From Candidatus Dormiibacterota bacterium (GTDB taxonomy: Bacteria; Chloroflexota; Dormibacteria; Aeolococcales; Aeolococcaceae): a stretch of 40,876 nucleotides of DNA. Shown here piece after piece: positions 40,251 through 40,876 of this stretch (within the stretch, counting starts at the first letter, position 1; the number at the start of each line of letters is the position of its first letter). The DNA lies in the NCBI GenBank assembly GCA_003170875.1, contig PMYJ01000035.1:1-40876 (forward strand), written 5' to 3'. The notes under the pieces are model-generated. The model did not search any database and had not been told where the DNA came from. It saw nothing but the letters and a program-made list of their open reading frames with translations. A program made the position numbers and the translations under genes.

Positions 40251-40876
40251 AGGCCTCCTCGTCCTCCGCGGTCCATGCGGGGTCCGGGGCGAGGAAGCGG
40301 TCCCGGAGAGCGAGGGCCCAGCTGACGTGCGCCACCCAGGTCGGCTCCTCCGGGGGTGGCCAGATCCATGGCGACTACCTGCTCGGCGATGGCGCGGGCG
40401 TCGTCGATGTCGCGCCGGATGGCCGCGCGGCGGGCGTCGGTGAGGTCGCCTGCTTCCTCCAGGTGGGCGAGCTGCCGGGCCCGTGAGCCCGCGAGCTGGG
40501 TGAGACGGGAGCGCCATTGGTCCGCGCCGCGGACGGCGCCGGCGTCGCGGGAGAGCTGGTCCCAGCGCGCCTGGCTGCGCAACACGCCTCGGCGGTGAGG
40601 GAGACCGGACAGCCAGGCGAGAACCGCCGGGCGGGCGAAGTCCTGCTCCCGCAGCCGGATCAGGCCGAGCAGCCCGCGGGCCGCCACGGAGTCAGCGAGC
40701 GGGCGACCGCCGAGCGCCACCGGGGTGATCCCGGCCGCTCGTAGGGTGTCGCGCAGGGCGCTCCCGTACGTCTCGTCATCGGCGTGGACGATGGCGGCGC
40801 GGTGAAGTGGGACCGCGTGGTCGCCCTCCATGGCGGCGAGGACATCGCGAACGGCGGCGCGCACCTCCTCGATGGG
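40251..40876 (-). pseudogene. Fragment of an AddB/UvrD-like exonuclease-helicase gene, frameshifted and truncated
   Basis: Entering from beyond the right edge on the minus strand, the frame reads EEVRAAVRDVLAAME, PLHRAAIVHADDETYGSAL, ALGGRPLADSVAARGLLGL and DFARPAVLAWLSGLPHR, the pattern of the helicase C-terminal part of AddB/RecB-type PD-(D/E)XK nucleases. At the G-run 40352-40356 the frame must shift by one base: removing a G continues the protein as TPEEPTWVAHVSWALALRD and FLAPDPAWTAEDEEA. The match then ends at about 40251, where the dehydrogenase fragment begins. Identification rests on pattern only and the family call is moderate. Confidence 0.6.

Noticed and set aside
1-40876. CRISPR array, prophage, insertion sequence or integrase
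   Set aside because: No regularly spaced repeats, transposase, integrase or phage structural genes were found on either strand by reading.

Overview
The window is a high-G+C bacterial chromosome segment with no phage, plasmid or transposase genes. Composition, the group 3b NADP-linked [NiFe]-hydrogenase operon, the ThyX-like double-domain protein and the mix of actinobacterial- and Chloroflexota-type enzymes suit an uncultured soil-type lineage such as Dormibacterota/Chloroflexota or a deep actinobacterium. That placement is inference; there is no rRNA or ribosomal marker to settle it.

Layout. (1) 1-5.1 kb, minus strand: a translationally coupled hydrogenase operon in the order hydB, cyclic-nucleotide-binding-domain protein, hydG, hydD, hydA, maturation protease. 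(2) 5.3-13.6 kb: ordinary chromosome with a secreted GH5 glycosidase, an ABC-2 exporter pair, a GlcF-like iron-sulfur protein, a small membrane protein, a CBS-CBS-BON protein, a duplicated ThyX-like protein and ErpA. (3) tRNA-Gly(TCC) at 13634-13709, after which the G+C falls visibly for about 7 kb. (4) 13.9-27.8 kb, catabolic module 1: orphan CopG antitoxin, SDR, a remnant of an amino-acid permease, a 2-oxoacid dehydrogenase (E1-alpha, E1-beta, free lipoyl domain, E2 core), a divergent DeoR regulator, a tetrulose-phosphate-isomerase-like TIM, a class II aldolase, a CbbY-type HAD phosphatase, a convergent RuBisCO-like protein under a SorC regulator, a DUF4432 mutarotase-like protein, an aldo/keto reductase and a remnant of a D-threonine-aldolase-like gene. 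(5) 27.9-39.9 kb, module 2, all plus strand: APC permease, SDR, FGGY kinase, D-threonine-aldolase-fold enzyme, cyclase/amidohydrolase, YhfZ-type regulator, ComB-type phosphatase, a long transketolase-like enzyme and an aminotransferase. (6) 40.0-40.9 kb: the 5' end of a glutamate-dehydrogenase-family gene runs straight into the 3' part of an AddB/UvrD-like nuclease-helicase gene on the other strand, with one frameshift; a real rearrangement or a chimeric join.

How the parts may work together. Module 1 looks like breakdown of a C4/C5 sugar, sugar alcohol or sugar acid: oxidation or epimerisation (AKR, SDR, DUF4432), handling of phosphorylated ketoses (TIM-like, aldolase-like, CbbY-like), C-C cleavage or isomerisation by a RuBisCO-like protein that keeps the carbamate-lysine motif KDDE, and a dehydrogenase complex that would feed acyl-CoA to central metabolism. 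Module 2 has its own permease, kinase, PLP enzymes, transketolase-like enzyme and regulator, with stop/start overlaps that couple genes. The two gene remnants in module 1 resemble intact genes of module 2, which suggests that the two modules once carried overlapping sets of functions. No substrate can be named from sequence alone. The RuBisCO-like module and the YhfZ-ComB-transketolase operon are the best candidates for undescribed pathways.
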